A stretch of 64,000 nt of DNA, from assembly GCF_964199965.1 (NCBI RefSeq), contig NZ_CAXMZT010000007.1:124001-188000 (forward strand), written 5' to 3'. Made by a program: the position numbers and the translations under genes. A model generated the notes under the pieces. It was given only the letters and a program-made list of their open reading frames with translations, ran no database searches and was not told the DNA's origin. Shown piece after piece: positions 62,669 to 64,000 of the stretch (within the stretch, counting starts at the first letter, position 1; the number at the start of each line of letters is the position of its first letter). Origin of the DNA: JAFIFT01 sp020051095 (GTDB lineage: Bacteria; Pseudomonadota; Gammaproteobacteria; Legionellales; Legionellaceae).

Positions 62669-62774
62669 CACAAATTCCTTTTATTGTATTAGATTCCATC
62701 TATAACTTAGACCTTTCATTTGAACTTTGCAAGCAACTGTTCACCTATTTGTTATCAAGATAAAATAAACGAGT

Positions 62775-64000
62775 TTATACCTTTTTTAAGCTTTGGAAAG
62801 GCTCTCCAAATTGAGCCTGTGCCATCTGAAGTGCTTCTTCTACCAATCGTTGCCCGTGACTCGGCTTAAAAAAATTAACGGGTTGATTGGTTAAGGTTCG
62901 GTAAATAGCTAACCCTGAAAATGCCAACAACAGAATTCGTAAACAGTCTCGGAGAAATCTAACCCAAATGGGATCACGATGTTTTGCAAGTTGTTTTTTT
63001 GCTTCCTTGAGATGCCTTTCAAACAACGCGATACGAAGGCTTGGCAAAACGCTCGTTTCTTCAAGATCTTTTTTCAGACGAGTGACGATGACTATTTTAG
63101 CATAGGCTTTTTTATTATTGATTGCTCCAGCCATACCCTGGGTTAAATGATCATAATACTGACTAATTTTATTTTGTAGTTCATTTACTGTTATCAACGC
63201 TTGTTGCTCTTTTTTTGATTGCCAAGACTGGAGCAGCCTAGTTGGTGCTTCCCCAAAATCCTCATCGTCGTTATCACCCACTATTGTTAATTCCCCATGC
63301 TTAGCTTTCGCTAGCTGTTGTTGTAATTGCATTGCATCCTTTTTAGAATTTTCTAGCATTTGCATTAAGCTCAACTGAGCAAAATGCGATTTTACCTCCT
63401 TGACTTGGATAAGTAATGCGGAGGCAGCAATAACAATCGATTTATCGGCTTCTTCAAGACCCATTAGATGACGCAAAATGGTCTCGATGGGATTAATGCT
63501 GGATGACATGGAAGGTCCAGCTTCCTCAAATTGTTTTTTATCGTATTGATGAGCATCATTAATCAAACGGGGGGTCGTTAATGCAACAGCCGTTAGCTTT
63601 GCCAAGGCCGTTTCAAGATTATCAATCAGTGTTTGATATTGGCTGTTAACCTTCGGATACTGGCTTAAAAATATCGCTTTTATTAGGGTTGATAACGATT
63701 GAAAATCGGCCGTTTTAATCGCTAATTTATGCTCGAGCGATTCAATTAAAACCTTATCATTATCATTTATTTTGTAAAAAGGGTAATAGGATTTTGCCAG
63801 GGCTATCCATGACGGCATCATGGGATGAGAAAATGCTTCAATTACTTTTGTCTCCCATTCATTGGTCATGAATAGCTTATCATCTACTATTTCAGGTTGG
63901 CATTGGGCATTCAGTGCGTTGATTAACTTAGCTAGCAACTGAAATTGGTTAGATAAAAGATGAGGCGCCCGCCACGGCTCAAACTCAGAAGGGATTGATT
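62775..64000 (-). CDS. 3' part of a large protein with coiled coil and C-terminal membrane tail (runs off right edge)
   Basis: The frame is open through the TTG that would otherwise serve as start at 63938 and continues to base 64000 without a stop (SIPSEFEPWRAPHLL, then SNQFQLLAKLINAL), so the true start lies outside. The visible 408 residues include a long coiled coil (about 225-330 from the left of the visible part), KKDLEETSVLPSLRIALFERHLKEAKKQLAKHR, then VRFLRDCLRILLLAFSGLAI (transmembrane helix) and the tail PVNFFKPSHGQRLVEEALQM. The ending resembles that of the giant protein at 17788 (helix, then FF, then a charged helix). Effector-type protein, function unknown. Confidence 0.8.
   Translation of the reverse strand, partial: SIPSEFEPWRAPHLLSNQFQLLAKLINALNAQCQPEIVDDKLFMTNEWETKVIEAFSHPMMPSWIALAKSYYPFYKINDNDKVLIESLEHKLAIKTADFQSLSTLIKAIFLSQYPKVNSQYQTLIDNLETALAKLTAVALTTPRLINDAHQYDKKQFEEAGPSMSSSINPIETILRHLMGLEEADKSIVIAASALLIQVKEVKSHFAQLSLMQMLENSKKDAMQLQQQLAKAKHGELTIVGDNDDEDFGEAPTRLLQSWQSKKEQQALITVNELQNKISQYYDHLTQGMAGAINNKKAYAKIVIVTRLKKDLEETSVLPSLRIALFERHLKEAKKQLAKHRDPIWVRFLRDCLRILLLAFSGLAIYRTLTNQPVNFFKPSHGQRLVEEALQMAQAQFGEPFQSLKKV

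Overview
The window looks like chromosomal DNA of a Legionella species or a close relative in Legionellaceae. Four things point there: (i) a divergent pair of genes matching the Legionella effectors AnkX (N-terminal Fic domain plus ankyrin repeats) and Lem3 (PP2C-like); (ii) an inositol cluster with the fused iolCB gene and divergent iolT known from Legionella; (iii) several large soluble or membrane-tailed proteins of the Dot/Icm-effector type; (iv) moderately AT-rich DNA with many short palindromic repeats. The genus comes from gene content only. No rRNA, tRNA or CRISPR array was seen.

Layout. 1-1787 is the 5' part of gltB (runs off the left edge), followed by a GC-rich inverted-repeat element and a flippase-like membrane protein. 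A strong promoter at 3661 drives a probable small RNA with its own terminator, just before selO. After a GNAT gene and a palindromic MITE comes an HDOD protein. 7864-14379 is a tightly packed minus-strand iol operon (iolG, iolCB, iolD, iolE, second Gfo/Idh dehydrogenase), divergent from the transporter iolT; together they would import inositol and carry it to 2-deoxy-5-keto-gluconate phosphate. The aldolase (iolJ) and iolA are not in the window.

15957-39197 is accessory in character: beta-barrel outer-membrane proteins, a GrpB protein, a 4350-residue protein with an SF2-helicase/DUF3638-like ATPase core, a hypothetical protein, an MscS channel, a P-loop kinase, a protein that looks like a pentameric ligand-gated ion channel, the remnant of an AraC regulator cut by a double palindrome, and a run of small secreted proteins ending in a repeat (propeller-like) protein.

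39216-51678 is mostly housekeeping or transport: a DctA/GltP symporter, a periplasmic protein, an amino acid permease, an RLAN/ATP-grasp ligase overlapping a GNAT, a YaiI protein, a MITE with perfect 28-bp inverted ends and a 9-bp target duplication, an effector-like protein, an XRE regulator and a fused LplT-Aas lysophospholipid recycling enzyme.

51939-64000 holds the lem3/ankX pair, an OmpA-like barrel, a coiled-coil membrane protein, two small secreted proteins, an alpha/beta hydrolase, a small XRE-like protein, an exported PNPOx-fold protein, and the 3' part of a large gene that runs off the right edge.
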